Notes: a model not told the origin generated them from the sequence alone. Shown: positions 43,390 through 53,663, counted from the stretch's first letter. The stretch: DNA of 64,000 nucleotides from Haematomicrobium sanguinis DSM 21259 (GCF_000688395.1 NZ_JIAG01000005.1:124001-188000); one strand, 5' to 3'. Program-made: numbers and translations.

Positions 43390-43611
43390 ATGGAAACCAC
43401 CGTTTCAATCTCCGGAATGACCTGCGGCCACTGCGTCGCCTCCGTGACCGAGGAACTGACCGCGATCGAAGGCGTTGAGAACGTCTCGGTCAACCTGAAC
43501 CAGGGCGGCGTCTCCGAGGCCACCATCACCTCCTCAAGCGAAATCGACCCCGCCGCCATCGGCGAAGCCGTCGCAGAGGCGGGGTACACACTCGTCTCCA
43601 ACAACGCTTAG
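43390..43611 (+). CDS. copZ: Copper chaperone CopZ (HMA domain)
   Basis: 73 residues, a single heavy-metal-associated domain with the Cu(I) motif MTCGHC (10-15). It passes Cu(I) to CopA. 26 nt after csoR and 9 nt before copA. Confidence 0.94.
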   Translation: METTVSISGMTCGHCVASVTEELTAIEGVENVSVNLNQGGVSEATITSSSEIDPAAIGEAVAEAGYTLVSNNA

Positions 43612-43620
43612 GGGCGCGCG

Positions 43621-46017
43621 ATGAGCACTCCCGTCACTGATAGAGATGCGGGTGCGGATGCGGCGCAGCAGCGTACCGTTGAGCTCAATGTCGAGGGCAT
43701 GACCTGTGCCTCGTGTGTGGCGCGCGTGGAGCGTAAGCTCGGCAAGCTTCCCGGCGTGAGCGCCAGCGTGAATCTGCCGCTCAAGTCCGCAACCGTGCGG
43801 GTTCCGGCCGGCGTGAGCGACCAGGACCTTCTCGACACCGTCAAGGCGACCGGCTATCAAGCGAGCCTCAAGGCCGCGCCGGTTGTGCCGGGCGCGTCTG
43901 CCGCGCCGGTCACGGCCACTGCGCCCACTCGCGGGCGCGCGGGCACGCCCGCGGACACGTCTGCGGGCGTTGCGCTCAACACCGCGCATGAGACTGCGCC
44001 CTCCGAACCTCGTAGCGATGCCGCCCGCTACCTCCCGCGCCTGATTGTGGCCGCAATCTTGACCATCCCGGTGGTCCTGATTTCGATGATTCCAGCCCTG
44101 CAATTCCCCCACTGGGGCTGGACCGTCTTTGCGCTCACCACGCCTGTGGTGCTCTATTCCGCATGGCCGTTCCACCGCGCCGCCGCGATCAATGCGATGC
44201 ATGGCGCGTCCACCATGGACACGCTTGTCTCCATCGGCGTGGCCGCCGCGTACCTCTTTTCCACCGTCCAGCTCATTGTGGACCCCGGGTTGACGGAAAT
44301 GGCTGGAATGTCTGGCATGGGCGGTATGGCCTCGATGACCGAGCACCAGTTGTACTTCGAGGTCGCCGCAGTCGTCACGACGTTCCTACTTCTTGGCCGC
44401 TACCTGGAGGCACGCGCCAAGCACGGCGCCGCCGACGCGCTGCATTCCCTTCTCAATCTCGGTGCCCAACGCGCCCGCGTCTTGCGCGGCGGCACCGAGG
44501 TCGAGGTCCCCATTGGCGAGCTGGCGGTCGGTGAGATCTTCATCGTCCGCCCGGGCGAGAAAATCGCGACCGACGGTACCGTCCGCGCAGGCTCCTCCAC
44601 CGTGGACACCGCCATGATCACCGGCGAATCGCTCCCGGTGAGCGTGCGCGCCGGCGATACCGTCACCGGCGCCACCATCAACGTCGACGGGCGGCTCGAG
44701 GTCGAAGCGACCCGCGTCGGCCAAGACACCACCCTCGCCCAAATGGGCCGGCTGGTCTCCGAAGCGCAGTCCCAAAAGGCTCCCATCGCGCGCATCGCCG
44801 ACCGGATCAGCGCCGTCTTTGTGCCGGTTGTGCTGGTGATCGCGGTCCTGACCTTCCTCGCGTGGTGGCTCATCGGCGCGAACCTGCCGATGGCGTTCAC
44901 CGCCGCAGTGACGGTACTCGTGATCGCGTGCCCGTGCGCGCTCGGCCTCGCCACCCCGACCGCACTCTTGGCGGGCACCGGCCGCGCCGCGCAAAAGGGC
45001 ATCCTCATCCGCGGCCCGGAAGTTCTGGAGAGCACGCGTAAGATCAGCGCGATCGTGCTGGACAAAACCGGCACGGTCACCGAGGGGAAATTGTCGGTCG
45101 CCCAGGTTGTGCCGGCACCGTCCGCCTCGGGCACCCAGTACGACGGCGATGCCTCCTCAGCCCTGCGCCTCGCCTCCGCGCTGGAGACACAGAGCGAACA
45201 CCCGGTGGCGGCCGCCATTGTGCGAGCGGACTCCGCGCTTCTCGAACCTTCAGCACAGCAGTCGGCCCCGGTCGTTGACCAATTTAGGGCGTCGATTGGC
45301 GGCGGCGTTTCCGGGCTGGTTGATGGGCAACGGGTGCTGGTCGGTAAGCCGGGGTGGCTCGCCGAAACCGGAATCTCACTCACCGACGCCGACCGGACCG
45401 CGTTCTCCGAGGCCGAATCTGCCGGCACCACCGTTGTCGGCGTCGCCGTGGACGGTGTCCTCGCCGCGATCATCTCCATTACGGATACCATCAAGCCGAC
45501 AAGCAAAGAAGCGATTGCCCAGCTGCAGAGCCTCGGGCTCACGGTGTACTTGCTCACCGGAGACAACATTGGCACCGCGGCGCGCGTTGCTCAGGAGGTC
45601 GGCATTAGCCCCGAGCACGTCTTTGCCAACGTCTTGCCGGAGGATAAGGTCGCGAAGGTCGCCGAACTGCAGGCTGGGGGTGACGTCGTGGCGATGGTCG
45701 GAGACGGTGTTAATGACGCTGCGGCCCTGCTCAAGGCGGACCTTGGCATTGCCATGGGGTCCGGCACAGACGTCGCACGAGACGCTGCCGACCTGACCAT
45801 CATGGGCAATGACCTGAATCAGGTCGCGACCGCGATTGAGCTCTCGCGCAAGACCCTGAGCACCATCAAGACCAACCTGTTCTGGGCATTCGCCTACAAC
45901 GTGGTTGGCATTCCAGTGGCGGCTCTGGGGCTGCTCAACCCGATGCTCGCCGGGGGCGCAATGGCGGCTTCGTCGGTGCTGGTGGTGGCCAACTCGTTGC
46001 GGTTGCGCCGCGCCTGA
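43621..46017 (+). CDS. copA: Copper-exporting P1B-type ATPase CopA
   Basis: 798 residues: N-terminal HMA domain with GMTCASC (26-32), an Ala/Pro/Thr-rich linker (about 85-125), eight membrane segments with the Cu(I) motif CPC (437-439), the phosphorylated Asp481 in DKTGTVTEG, an HP motif (SEHPVAA), and [11 protein letters not shown] His/Met-rich stretch ([17 protein letters not shown]) lies in the first extracellular loop. [11 protein letters not shown] in the nucleotide domain is encoded by a dispersed motif at 45140-45148. Exports Cu(I). Confidence 0.97.
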   Translation: MSTPVTDRDAGADAAQQRTVELNVEGMTCASCVARVERKLGKLPGVSASVNLPLKSATVRVPAGVSDQDLLDTVKATGYQASLKAAPVVPGASAAPVTATAPTRGRAGTPADTSAGVALNTAHETAPSEPRSDAARYLPRLIVAAILTIPVVLISMIPALQFPHWGWTVFALTTPVVLYSAWPFHRAAAINAMHGASTMDTLVSIGVAAAYLFSTVQLIVDPGLTEMAGMSGMGGMASMTEHQLYFEVAAVVTTFLLLGRYLEARAKHGAADALHSLLNLGAQRARVLRGGTEVEVPIGELAVGEIFIVRPGEKIATDGTVRAGSSTVDTAMITGESLPVSVRAGDTVTGATINVDGRLEVEATRVGQDTTLAQMGRLVSEAQSQKAPIARIADRISAVFVPVVLVIAVLTFLAWWLIGANLPMAFTAAVTVLVIACPCALGLATPTALLAGTGRAAQKGILIRGPEVLESTRKISAIVLDKTGTVTEGKLSVAQVVPAPSASGTQYDGDASSALRLASALETQSEHPVAAAIVRADSALLEPSAQQSAPVVDQFRASIGGGVSGLVDGQRVLVGKPGWLAETGISLTDADRTAFSEAESAGTTVVGVAVDGVLAAIISITDTIKPTSKEAIAQLQSLGLTVYLLTGDNIGTAARVAQEVGISPEHVFANVLPEDKVAKVAELQAGGDVVAMVGDGVNDAAALLKADLGIAMGSGTDVARDAADLTIMGNDLNQVATAIELSRKTLSTIKTNLFWAFAYNVVGIPVAALGLLNPMLAGGAMAASSVLVVANSLRLRRA

Positions 46018-46025
46018 GCCGGTCG

Positions 46026-46403
46026 CTAAGGTTTGCCGCCCCGAGAAGGCGGGGCATCGCCGTCGTTCTTTTCCTCGGTGGGTGCGGAACTATCCGGCAC
46101 ATTGTCCGCATTTGCCGCCCCGCCGGGAATCTTCGCCGAGACCCGGTGCACGCCCGAGCCCTCGCCGAGTTGGGAGGGGTTGGGCTTCTCAATCATCATG
46201 AGCATCGCGCAGACCACCAAGCTGACAATGAACGCGATCCCGAACCCAATAAACGCGAGGTCCCATCGCGTGCGGTTCTCACTTCCGCCGCTCGCCGCAA
46301 ACAGCGTCACGACGAACGCGACGATGCCCAGCACAAAGGAAAAGAGCAGGGGCGGCTTTACGGACTCGCGCCAAGAGCGCTTGGAATTCTTGGGGTTGCT
46401 CAC
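46026..46403 (-). CDS. Small two-TM hypothetical protein
   Basis: 125 residues: basic N-terminus, two membrane segments (about 18-35 and 50-70) and a disordered acidic C-terminal tail. I do not recognise the family. The last residues EEKNDGDAPPSRGGKP contain a translated copy of the dispersed motif (46058-46066). It converges on copA (8-nt gap). Confidence 0.6.
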   Translation of the reverse strand: MSNPKNSKRSWRESVKPPLLFSFVLGIVAFVVTLFAASGGSENRTRWDLAFIGFGIAFIVSLVVCAMLMMIEKPNPSQLGEGSGVHRVSAKIPGGAANADNVPDSSAPTEEKNDGDAPPSRGGKP

Positions 46404-46450
46404 AAATCTCTCCGGGAGGAACTTCTACGCACGGTAGAAAACAGATGTTT

Positions 46451-47020
46451 CTAGTGTACGTCCTTGGCGCTGTTGAACCGGAATGTGAGCGCGGCCAGGA
46501 TCAGCACGACGGCTACGATCGTCATCGCGCCGCCGCTAACCCCGAGCAAACCCCGCGGGCCAACGGACGTGACGAACGGCAGGATCACACCGGCGAGCGC
46601 GGTCACGGTTCCGGTGATGAGCCAATCTCGGGCGAGCGGGAATGCCCCTCGCGTGAGCCACCCGAGCGCGGCCTCGCTGGCCCCGGAGACGATCAGCGAA
46701 ATCGAACCGGCGATCGCGAACGCCACCGTGTCCCCGGTCAGCGCGATGATGGCCCCGGCCACGAGCATTGGCGCACATACCAGGATCGCGAGCAGGCCCA
46801 TCGCCGGGCGCGACGCGACCGCAGGGCCGGCCAGTCGGCGCAAGATCGGTAGCGCGGAGAACCCGTACAGCACCCAAAACGCGCCGGCCCACACGCCCAT
46901 AAATTGCGGGCTCAAATCGGTCAAGAATACGGGCAGCAAGGCAAAAATCGCCGCGAGGACGCCGCGCCCGAGGACCGGGGTCCAAAGTGCGGAGTTGGGT
47001 GTGGGGTTATCGGTGCTCAT
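46451..47020 (-). CDS. Six-TM membrane protein (HdeD/DUF308-like)
   Basis: 189 residues from the ATG at 47020; an upstream in-frame start at 47047 is possible. Six hydrophobic segments arranged as three hairpins, resembling HdeD/DUF308 proteins by size and pattern (GRGVLAAIFALLPVFLTD...WAGAFWVLYGFSALPIL). Function unknown. Confidence 0.6.
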   Translation of the reverse strand: MSTDNPTPNSALWTPVLGRGVLAAIFALLPVFLTDLSPQFMGVWAGAFWVLYGFSALPILRRLAGPAVASRPAMGLLAILVCAPMLVAGAIIALTGDTVAFAIAGSISLIVSGASEAALGWLTRGAFPLARDWLITGTVTALAGVILPFVTSVGPRGLLGVSGGAMTIVAVVLILAALTFRFNSAKDVH

Positions 47021-47051
47021 GTCGCCTTCGAGTTGGGGTGTCGCCACGATT

Positions 47052-48413
47052 CTAGTTGCCCGCGCCGAGCACCATCCACCGCTCGCCTCGCACCCGCAGG
47101 CCGAGGGTCACCGCCCGGGCGGCCATCATCGCCACGCTAAAGGCAATCCACAGACCAACGACGGCGTTTACCCCGCTAAGCCCCGAAGCGGAAAGAATCC
47201 ATAGGGTCACCACAAAGACGGCCAGGTTAGCCAAGCCCACGAGCGCGAGATACCGGGCGTCTTGGGCGCCAATCAGAATGCCGTCGAGAACGAAGACAAT
47301 GCCGCACAGCGGTTGCGCGGCGGCAAGGACCCACAGTCCCGCGGTAGTCGCGTCAATGACGGCTCGATCCGAGGTGAAGATGAAGCCAACCCACGGTGCC
47401 ACCGTGGCCAAGATCACACCGGTCACCACCCCGGCTCCGGCGCCCCACCAGCACAGTTTTGCGATGAGTTCCTTCACGACGCTGGTGCGCGCCGCACCGA
47501 GTTCCTTGGACACGAGAGACTGGGCGGCAATGGCAAGAGCGTCGAGGGCGAAGGCGAGAAAAGTGAAGATGGTGAGGACCAGTTGGTGCGCGGCGAGCAC
47601 AACCGCACCTTGGGAGGTGGCGACATACACCATGATGATGAGCGCGGCACGGAGAGTCACGGTGCGGAGCATCAGGTAGCCACCAATGTGCGCGGTGGCG
47701 ATCACGCCTCGGAGGCTGGGACGCCAACCCACCTCGTGGTGCCGGTGTCTGCGGGTCAAGATGACAAGGTAGACCGCCGCCATGCCCCACTGTGCGATGG
47801 AAGTCCCGATCGCGGATCCGGCAACGGAGAGGTTGAAGCCATAAACCAGCGCGAAGTTCAACCCGATGTTGGCGGTGAACCCGATTCCGGCGACCAGCAA
47901 CGGGGTTTTACCGTCCTGCCAGCCGCGCAACGCACCGGTTCCGGCCAATACCAAGAGCATGGCGGGAATCCCTGGCATCGACCAGCGCAGGTAGTCGATG
48001 CCAAAGCCCTGAACCGCTCCGCCCGCGCCCATGAGTGCGAGCAATTGCGGGGCGAGCGCCCAGCCGATCAGTGCAATTGCGACACCCAAGAGAAAGGCCA
48101 GCCAGAGACCGTCTCGCCCGGCAGCCGAGGCCCGGGCGTAAAGACCGGCACCGAAGGCTCTGCCAACCGCTGGAGTGACCGAGTATGCCAGGAAGATGAG
48201 CAGCCCGACGGCGGTTTGCACCAGCGTTGATGCGAGCCCAACCCCGGCGAGTTCATCGACGCCCAGGTGTCCAACGATCGCGGTGTCGGCGAGAAGGAAC
48301 AGCGGTTCGGCGATGAGCGCGCCGAGCGCCGGAAGCGCAAGAGCGAGTATCTGGCGCCCTAACCCGCGCTGGGAGTTTTGGGGCGTATCCCGTTTCGGTG
48401 TCGTCGCGCTCAC
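47052..48413 (-). CDS. MATE-family efflux transporter (DinF-like)
   Basis: 453 residues, twelve membrane segments. Seen: LALPALGALIAEPLFLLADTAIVGHLGVDELAGVGLAST, the N-terminal MATE motif, and ARTSVVKELIAKLCWWG in the second half. Drug or metabolite:cation antiporter; substrate unknown. Just upstream, in the same direction, is the PAP2 gene (4-nt gap). Confidence 0.9.
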   Translation of the reverse strand: MSATTPKRDTPQNSQRGLGRQILALALPALGALIAEPLFLLADTAIVGHLGVDELAGVGLASTLVQTAVGLLIFLAYSVTPAVGRAFGAGLYARASAAGRDGLWLAFLLGVAIALIGWALAPQLLALMGAGGAVQGFGIDYLRWSMPGIPAMLLVLAGTGALRGWQDGKTPLLVAGIGFTANIGLNFALVYGFNLSVAGSAIGTSIAQWGMAAVYLVILTRRHRHHEVGWRPSLRGVIATAHIGGYLMLRTVTLRAALIIMVYVATSQGAVVLAAHQLVLTIFTFLAFALDALAIAAQSLVSKELGAARTSVVKELIAKLCWWGAGAGVVTGVILATVAPWVGFIFTSDRAVIDATTAGLWVLAAAQPLCGIVFVLDGILIGAQDARYLALVGLANLAVFVVTLWILSASGLSGVNAVVGLWIAFSVAMMAARAVTLGLRVRGERWMVLGAGN

Positions 48414-48417
48414 CCGG

Positions 48418-49131
48418 TCAGGCTAAACCTTCCGTGCTGCCGGAATCGTCTTCGTCCCGGAATTTGGACGCAATCCAGGTGTTCCAGATCCACATTGCCA
48501 GCAAGGCTCCAGCAGTAGTGATGAAAAGGGCGCCAATGACGTCAGTGGGATAGTGCACGCCCAAATAAATCCGGGATAACGCCACCACCACAAAGAGGAA
48601 CGGTAACCCGATCGTGGCCGCGCGCTGCCAACGGGTTCGCCAGGCCAGGAGCCACAGCCCAATTGCCAGTGCCGCGCTGATGGAGGCGTGCCCGGACGGG
48701 TATGAGTAGGAGAGTGGGATCGACACGATCGGATCGGTGAGCACCGAGAGATCTGGGCGGGGCCGCTGGAAGATGAGCTTGAGAATCTGATTACCGCCCC
48801 ACGCCACCGCCACGACAAAGACAAACGCGGAACCGGTGCGCATGGTCCGATCGCGGCGCCGGGTCAATAGGAGGGTCGCCACCAGAATAATGATTGCACC
48901 CAGCGGCGAAAATATCCGTGCAATGGCGATGGCTATCCAGTCCACGACCGGCAGGCGATGTTCGTCGAACCAGCGGTTCAAGGTGTAATCGACGGTGGCG
49001 AATTGCGGGTCGGAGGTGACAAAGATGCCGAGGGCCACCGCAAGGAGAACTCCGGCGATCGTCCACACCCACCAATGGCGTGGCAGCGGCAACATGCGAA
49101 GCGGCGGCGCAAGGTCTGTTTTAGTGGTCAC
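48418..49131 (-). CDS. PAP2-superfamily phosphatase, membrane-bound
   Basis: The GTG at 49131 has AAAGGAG 7 nt upstream and overlaps the stop of the previous gene (GTGA); 237 residues. The three PAP2 motifs are seen: KLIFQRPRPD, SYPSGHAS and SRIYLGVHYPTD. Likely a lipid phosphatase (undecaprenyl-PP or PA type) acting at the outer face of the membrane. About six membrane segments. Confidence 0.9.
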   Translation of the reverse strand: MTTKTDLAPPLRMLPLPRHWWVWTIAGVLLAVALGIFVTSDPQFATVDYTLNRWFDEHRLPVVDWIAIAIARIFSPLGAIIILVATLLLTRRRDRTMRTGSAFVFVVAVAWGGNQILKLIFQRPRPDLSVLTDPIVSIPLSYSYPSGHASISAALAIGLWLLAWRTRWQRAATIGLPFLFVVVALSRIYLGVHYPTDVIGALFITTAGALLAMWIWNTWIASKFRDEDDSGSTEGLA

Positions 49132-50063
49132 CGTTGGCTCCTTTCGGCTGACGGGTTCCGTGTGCGGCTCAGCCACCCGGGCAACCCGTCGGTGTAAAGT
49201 TCCAGTTCGCGTGCGAGGTTCTCGCGTGCGGGCGTCTCCCACAACAATTTTCCGGTGTCGGTGTGGAACAACTGGGGCAACTCTTGGAGCGAACGCAGCA
49301 CCGCCGCGCGTCCAGCGGCAAAGTCCGTGTCTGGCACGTGCGCGTAGTCGCTGCGCACCCCGATGAGATAACGCTCATACGCATTCCACGGGGAGGCGAG
49401 GATGGCAAGGTCGGCATCGCACAGAATGTGGCCGATGTGATCTCCCGGCTCTGGAGCATGGGTGGCGGTGAGCCGTACCAGCCGTGCCACTTCGGCGACC
49501 TCCCATTCAGCCACGCCGGCAGCGCTCAGTTCGCGCTCGGCCAGTTGGGCGCTGGCTTCCTCATCCTGCGCGTTGCCACGATACACCGCGTCATGGAACC
49601 ATGCGGCAAGCCTGAGGCATCGAACGTCAGGGGCGGCCGGTGACAATAGATCGATATTCTCTAGCACCGCAAACAGGTGGCGGACATCGTGATAGTACCG
49701 ACCTGGTTCGCGCCACAGCGCTAAGAGTTGCGCGCCCAACTCGGGTTGGCCGGGAAGCAATTCATCCCACTGGTCACGGAGCCTGCGTTCCAAGGCACCC
49801 CCGCGATCATGGCGCGGCAGGCGCAACCCGGACGAAATTAATTTCCGGGTCAGTTCATTGGCTGACACCGGCCGCGCCCCGGCGTTAATGAGTGCCCGGT
49901 AGCGTTCGGCCGGAACATCAAAGTGGTCCAAATCAAAGGCGCGCCACCGCACACCGACCCGGTGCGCAAACCCATGCAACTCGGAGAGCGACTCATCGGA
50001 AATGACGTGGCTAAAGGTCGTCCCGTGGGCGGCCCAGAGCGGCGGGTCAATGTAGATAGTCAT
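49128..50063 (-). CDS. DUF4031-HD domain protein
   Basis: 311 residues: N-terminal DUF4031 (1-90, MTIYIDPPLWAAHGTTFSHVISD) and a C-terminal HD phosphohydrolase-like domain with RYYHDVRHLFAVLENID and LAAWFHDAVYRG (the HD pair). This fusion is common in Actinobacteria; function unknown. It overlaps the pentapeptide gene (ATGA) and the PAP2 gene (GTGA), so the three are translationally coupled. Confidence 0.85.
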   Translation of the reverse strand: MTIYIDPPLWAAHGTTFSHVISDESLSELHGFAHRVGVRWRAFDLDHFDVPAERYRALINAGARPVSANELTRKLISSGLRLPRHDRGGALERRLRDQWDELLPGQPELGAQLLALWREPGRYYHDVRHLFAVLENIDLLSPAAPDVRCLRLAAWFHDAVYRGNAQDEEASAQLAERELSAAGVAEWEVAEVARLVRLTATHAPEPGDHIGHILCDADLAILASPWNAYERYLIGVRSDYAHVPDTDFAAGRAAVLRSLQELPQLFHTDTGKLLWETPARENLARELELYTDGLPGWLSRTRNPSAERSQR

Positions 50064-50728
50064 AGCACCGTGATTCCCAGTTGCTCGGCGAATTGCGGCG
50101 CCAATGCGGAAAGCTGGTATTCGTCAATCACCGTGCCGCGCAAGGACTCAACCCCTACAACGCGCCGGATGTCGGCGCCGCGCAGATCCACGTGGGCTAA
50201 ATCCGCCGAATGCAACACCAGCTCATCGATCCGGCAACCAATAAAACTCACGCGTTCCGCCCGAGCGTGCGCCAGGTCAACGGTCCCGAAGGTGGTGTCG
50301 CTGAAACGCACATCCTTGATCGCGGAATAGCGCAAATTCAGTTCGTTGGTTTTGCCGCCGCGGATCACCACCTGCTCCCAGCCGGCCCCCGAAAAATCGG
50401 CGACCCCCACACGCGACCCCTCAAACTCAACCTGCTCCAGGCGCGCATCCATGCCCTGCAACGCCACGGCCGAACACGCCTGAAACGCGGACTCCCGCAC
50501 TCGCGCCTGACCCCACTGGGCGCCGCTGAGATCCAGCCCTACACCCAACACGCCCACCAGATGCACCCCGCGCGCGTTCCACGGTTCCCCACTACCCGCC
50601 GCGAGCCGCACCGCCTCCACAAACGTCTCTGGCGCGATCTCATCGAGAGGCACCTCCGCCATCTCCGCGCCAAATTCCAGCGTGAATTCCTTAGGCGCCT
50701 TGATTGGGGCCGAGTCGCGTTGTGCCAT
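50060..50728 (-). CDS. Pentapeptide-repeat-like protein
   Basis: 222 residues from the ATG at 50728. The region about 60-190 has the five-residue periodicity with Leu/Phe at the centre (GLDLSGAQWGQARVRESAF, VADFSGAGWEQVVIRGG, HVDLRGADIRRV), expected to form a right-handed beta-helix. The N-terminal 50 residues are acidic. Some members mimic DNA and protect gyrase; most are uncharacterised. Confidence 0.8.
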   Translation of the reverse strand: MAQRDSAPIKAPKEFTLEFGAEMAEVPLDEIAPETFVEAVRLAAGSGEPWNARGVHLVGVLGVGLDLSGAQWGQARVRESAFQACSAVALQGMDARLEQVEFEGSRVGVADFSGAGWEQVVIRGGKTNELNLRYSAIKDVRFSDTTFGTVDLAHARAERVSFIGCRIDELVLHSADLAHVDLRGADIRRVVGVESLRGTVIDEYQLSALAPQFAEQLGITVL

Positions 50729-50820
50729 GGATCCCAGTCTAGGTACCGGGACCGGCACCAAGCGTGTGCACCTGGTGTTAGCGTGGGAACAACTCGTCAC
50801 AGACCCGCTCGGAGGCGCCC

Positions 50821-51882
50821 GTGAACCAGCCACTTGTGCTCATCGGAAACTATTCCACCGACACCAACCCGGGCTCGGTAGCGTCGGTTGCTCTCGGCCA
50901 GGCGGGGCGTCTCGGCGCCCGGTTGAGCACCATCCCGCTTCCGAGCCCGTCCTTTGTGGCTACCGCCGGCAACCACGTTCTCGCGGTACTAGAGGAGGAG
51001 GCGGGCGCTCTCACGGCTCTTCCGCTCAACGAGCATGAGCTTGGCAACCCGGCTTGGACGGTTCCCAGCGGCGGCCCGATCCCCTGCCATCTCGCCGTCG
51101 ATGGGGATAAGGTGGGTGTCGCCCATTATGGCGATGGCACCTTCGCGCTTCACACCCTGGCGCACGACGGCGATGCTCACCTTTCCGAGCTCAGCATCCG
51201 GGGCGAGGGGTCGGGTCCCATTCACCCAGATCAAGACAATTCGAGGGCGCACTTTGTGTTGCCGTGGGCAAACGGCTATCTCGTGAGCGATCTCGGCGCC
51301 GACCGGGTGTACTTTTACGAGGTGCCGGACGCAGCGACGCTCAACCGGGTGGCGGAGGTCGAGTTCCCCGCCGGCACCGGGCCCCGGCATCTTGCGATCA
51401 AAGACCATTACCTCTTTGTGTCCGGCGAACTGGATTCTCGGCTGCATTTGGTGGAGCTTGCCGATCCGCAGGATCCCGAGTCGAGTGGTGACTACGCCGA
51501 CCTTATGACCTACCTAGGTTCGGAACCAAGCACGGAGTCTCCGGGGGTACGGAGCGCCCCTTCGCACCTGGCTCTCGATGTCGCCGGCGAGTTCCTCTAC
51601 TTCGCCAATCGTTTCCGCGACACGATTGCGGTCTTCGACGTGCGCGATCTGGGCTCCGATGGTCTGCCGATGCTCGTCGGCGAGTTTGATTGCGGCGGTC
51701 ACATTCCGCGCCACTTCGCGATCCATGAGAGCAAGATCTACATTGCGAATCAGGGCTCGGATTCGATCGACGTTTTTGACCTACTCCCGTACACCGGGTT
51801 TCTCGGCACCAAAGTACAGTCCGTTGACTGGCAGGCGCCCTCCTGCCTTGTATTCACCGGGGAAGAGGGCACCGACTATTAG
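50821..51882 (+). CDS. Lactonase-family seven-bladed beta-propeller protein (6-phosphogluconolactonase-like)
   Basis: 353 residues from a GTG. Features of the YbhE/Pgl lactonase family: GTGPRHLAIKDHYLFVSGELDSRLHLVEL, PSHLALDVAGEFLYFANRFRDTIAVFDV and GHIPRHFAIHESKIYIANQGSDSIDVFDL, repeated blades. Possible 6-phosphogluconolactonase, not proven. Overlaps the dnaB stop by 4 nt. AHDGDAHLS is a translated dispersed motif (51164-51172). Confidence 0.85.
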   Translation: MNQPLVLIGNYSTDTNPGSVASVALGQAGRLGARLSTIPLPSPSFVATAGNHVLAVLEEEAGALTALPLNEHELGNPAWTVPSGGPIPCHLAVDGDKVGVAHYGDGTFALHTLAHDGDAHLSELSIRGEGSGPIHPDQDNSRAHFVLPWANGYLVSDLGADRVYFYEVPDAATLNRVAEVEFPAGTGPRHLAIKDHYLFVSGELDSRLHLVELADPQDPESSGDYADLMTYLGSEPSTESPGVRSAPSHLALDVAGEFLYFANRFRDTIAVFDVRDLGSDGLPMLVGEFDCGGHIPRHFAIHESKIYIANQGSDSIDVFDLLPYTGFLGTKVQSVDWQAPSCLVFTGEEGTDY

Positions 51883-53252
51883 TCGTCGAAGCCTTGGCTC
51901 TTGGCGAGGTTGGAGAACTTTGAGTAGTGCCCTTGGAATGCCAGTGCGATAGTTTTGGTCGGGCCGTTACGGTGCTTGGCGACAATCACATCGGCTTCGC
52001 CGGGGCGAACTTCCGCATCATAGACCGAGTCGCGATGGAGCAAGATCACCATGTCAGCGTCCTGCTCGATCGATCCCGATTCGCGCAGATCAGACACTTG
52101 GGGGCGCTTTCCGTCACGCTGCTCGGCGCCGCGGTTCAGCTGGGACAGCGCGATCACCGGGACATCGAGTTCCTTGGCCAACAACTTCAGGGCACGCGAG
52201 AATTCTGACACTTCTTGCTGACGGGACTCGACCCGTTTACCGGAGCTCATGAGCTGCAGGTAATCCAACACCACCATGCGCAAATTATCGGTCTGCTTGA
52301 GCCGACGGCACTTGGCTCGGATCTCCATCAAGGTCATGTTAGGACTGTCGTCAATGAAGAGCGGCGACTGATTCATTTTGCCGGTCGCGGTCGCGATCTT
52401 GGTCCACTGCCGGTCTTCGAGACCGCCCTTACGCAGTATGTGCAGGGGGATTTCCGCTTCGGCGGAAAGAATCTTGGTGCCAATTTCATTGGCGCTCATT
52501 TCCAGCGAGAAAATCACCGTCGGCATGTTGTGGTGAATGGCCGCTGAGCGTGCCAGGTCAATGGCGAAGGTGGACTTGCCGACCGCTGGGCGCGCCGCAA
52601 TCACGATCATCTGTCCGCCATGGAGCCCCTGAGTCAACTCATCCAACTCTTCAAAGCCGGTAGGCACGCCGGTCATGCCGCCGCCGTGACTGTCTGCGGC
52701 TTCGATTTCGTCGACGGTGCCTTCCATGACTTCGCTGAGCGGACGGTAGTCGTCGCCGCCGCGGCGTTCGGCGACGGCGAAGAGCTCGGCCTGGGCCTGG
52801 TTGACGATCGCCTCGACCTCGCCGTCATGCGAATGGCCCAGCTGCACCACACGGGTACCGGCGTCCACAAGTCGGCGCAGGACCGCGCGTTCGGCCACAA
52901 TCTCGGCATAGAAGGAGGCGTTTGCGGCCGTAGGCACAGCTTGAATCAGGTCATGAAGATAGGAGGCGCCGCCAATCCGCCCCAGCTCGCCAATTTTGGT
53001 GAGTTCATCCGCGACCGTCACCGCATCGGCAGGCTCGCCATGCGAATACAGCGAGGCAATGGCCTCAAAAATGATTTCGTGGGCGGGACGGTAAAAGTCC
53101 GGGCCGCGCAGGGCTTCGATGCAGTCGGCAATGGCGTCCTTGGAAAGCATCATGGAACCCAAGACCGAGCGTTCAGCCGCAAGATCGTGCGGCGGCATGC
53201 GCGTGACATCGGAACTGCTGAACGATTCCTCGTCGGTGGCAGCGTAAGACAC
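51879..53252 (-). CDS. dnaB: Replicative DNA helicase DnaB
   Basis: I chose the GTG at 53252, 8 nt after AAGGGGA; 457 residues. N-terminal helical domain (PPHDLAAERSVLGSMMLSKDAI), RecA-like domain with Walker A ARPAVGKST, Walker B VVLDYLQLMS and the motif LSQLNRGAEQRDGKRPQVSDLRESGSIEQDADMV. No intein was seen. Unwinds the chromosome at the replication fork. Its position, with rplI and rpsR about 10 kb away, is consistent with the actinobacterial oriC-side neighbourhood. Confidence 0.97.
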   Translation of the reverse strand: MSYAATDEESFSSSDVTRMPPHDLAAERSVLGSMMLSKDAIADCIEALRGPDFYRPAHEIIFEAIASLYSHGEPADAVTVADELTKIGELGRIGGASYLHDLIQAVPTAANASFYAEIVAERAVLRRLVDAGTRVVQLGHSHDGEVEAIVNQAQAELFAVAERRGGDDYRPLSEVMEGTVDEIEAADSHGGGMTGVPTGFEELDELTQGLHGGQMIVIAARPAVGKSTFAIDLARSAAIHHNMPTVIFSLEMSANEIGTKILSAEAEIPLHILRKGGLEDRQWTKIATATGKMNQSPLFIDDSPNMTLMEIRAKCRRLKQTDNLRMVVLDYLQLMSSGKRVESRQQEVSEFSRALKLLAKELDVPVIALSQLNRGAEQRDGKRPQVSDLRESGSIEQDADMVILLHRDSVYDAEVRPGEADVIVAKHRNGPTKTIALAFQGHYSKFSNLAKSQGFDD

Positions 53253-53424
53253 TACAAGATTCCCCTTCATGCTCAGTTTCGCCCGCTTCGACGTACCCGA
53301 AACGGTCCGTGATTCAGTTGTAGCGCACGGCACTGACATTGAGAGTGGCACCGTGGTCTGACCACGAGAATCGACTGAAAGACTTCAGCAACACTAGTCG
53401 GTGGCAAACGCATTTCCAAAGGAG

Positions 53425-53663
53425 TTATCCACAGGCCATGTGGATAACGTGTTGATTACTGAGGAATGCTTGTGCACAGTCATGGGATAACCCTGGGGAT
53501 AGTCCACAATTTCCATCCTCAAACCCGCTCTGACTAGGCAAAACACCATTTTTGGGCTGTTGATTGAGCCAACATTCAACCTCAGATTCATGCTTAAACG
53601 GGGAGTTGACACGTGCCCGCAACCGCGATATTCGAGCTGTTATCCACAGCCCCTGTGAATAAT
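53425..53663. promoter_or_regulatory. Cluster of DnaA boxes upstream of dnaB
   Basis: The 467-bp interval 53253-53719 has no gene. It contains two perfect TTATCCACA boxes (53425-53433 and 53641-53649), an inverted TTATCCACA (53439-53447) and an inverted TTATTCACA (53655-53663). They form two inverted pairs, each with 5-bp spacing, at the edges of a relatively AT-rich stretch. DnaA control of dnaB or a local DnaA-titration site is plausible. dnaA and dnaN are not present, so this is not proven to be oriC. Confidence 0.6.
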
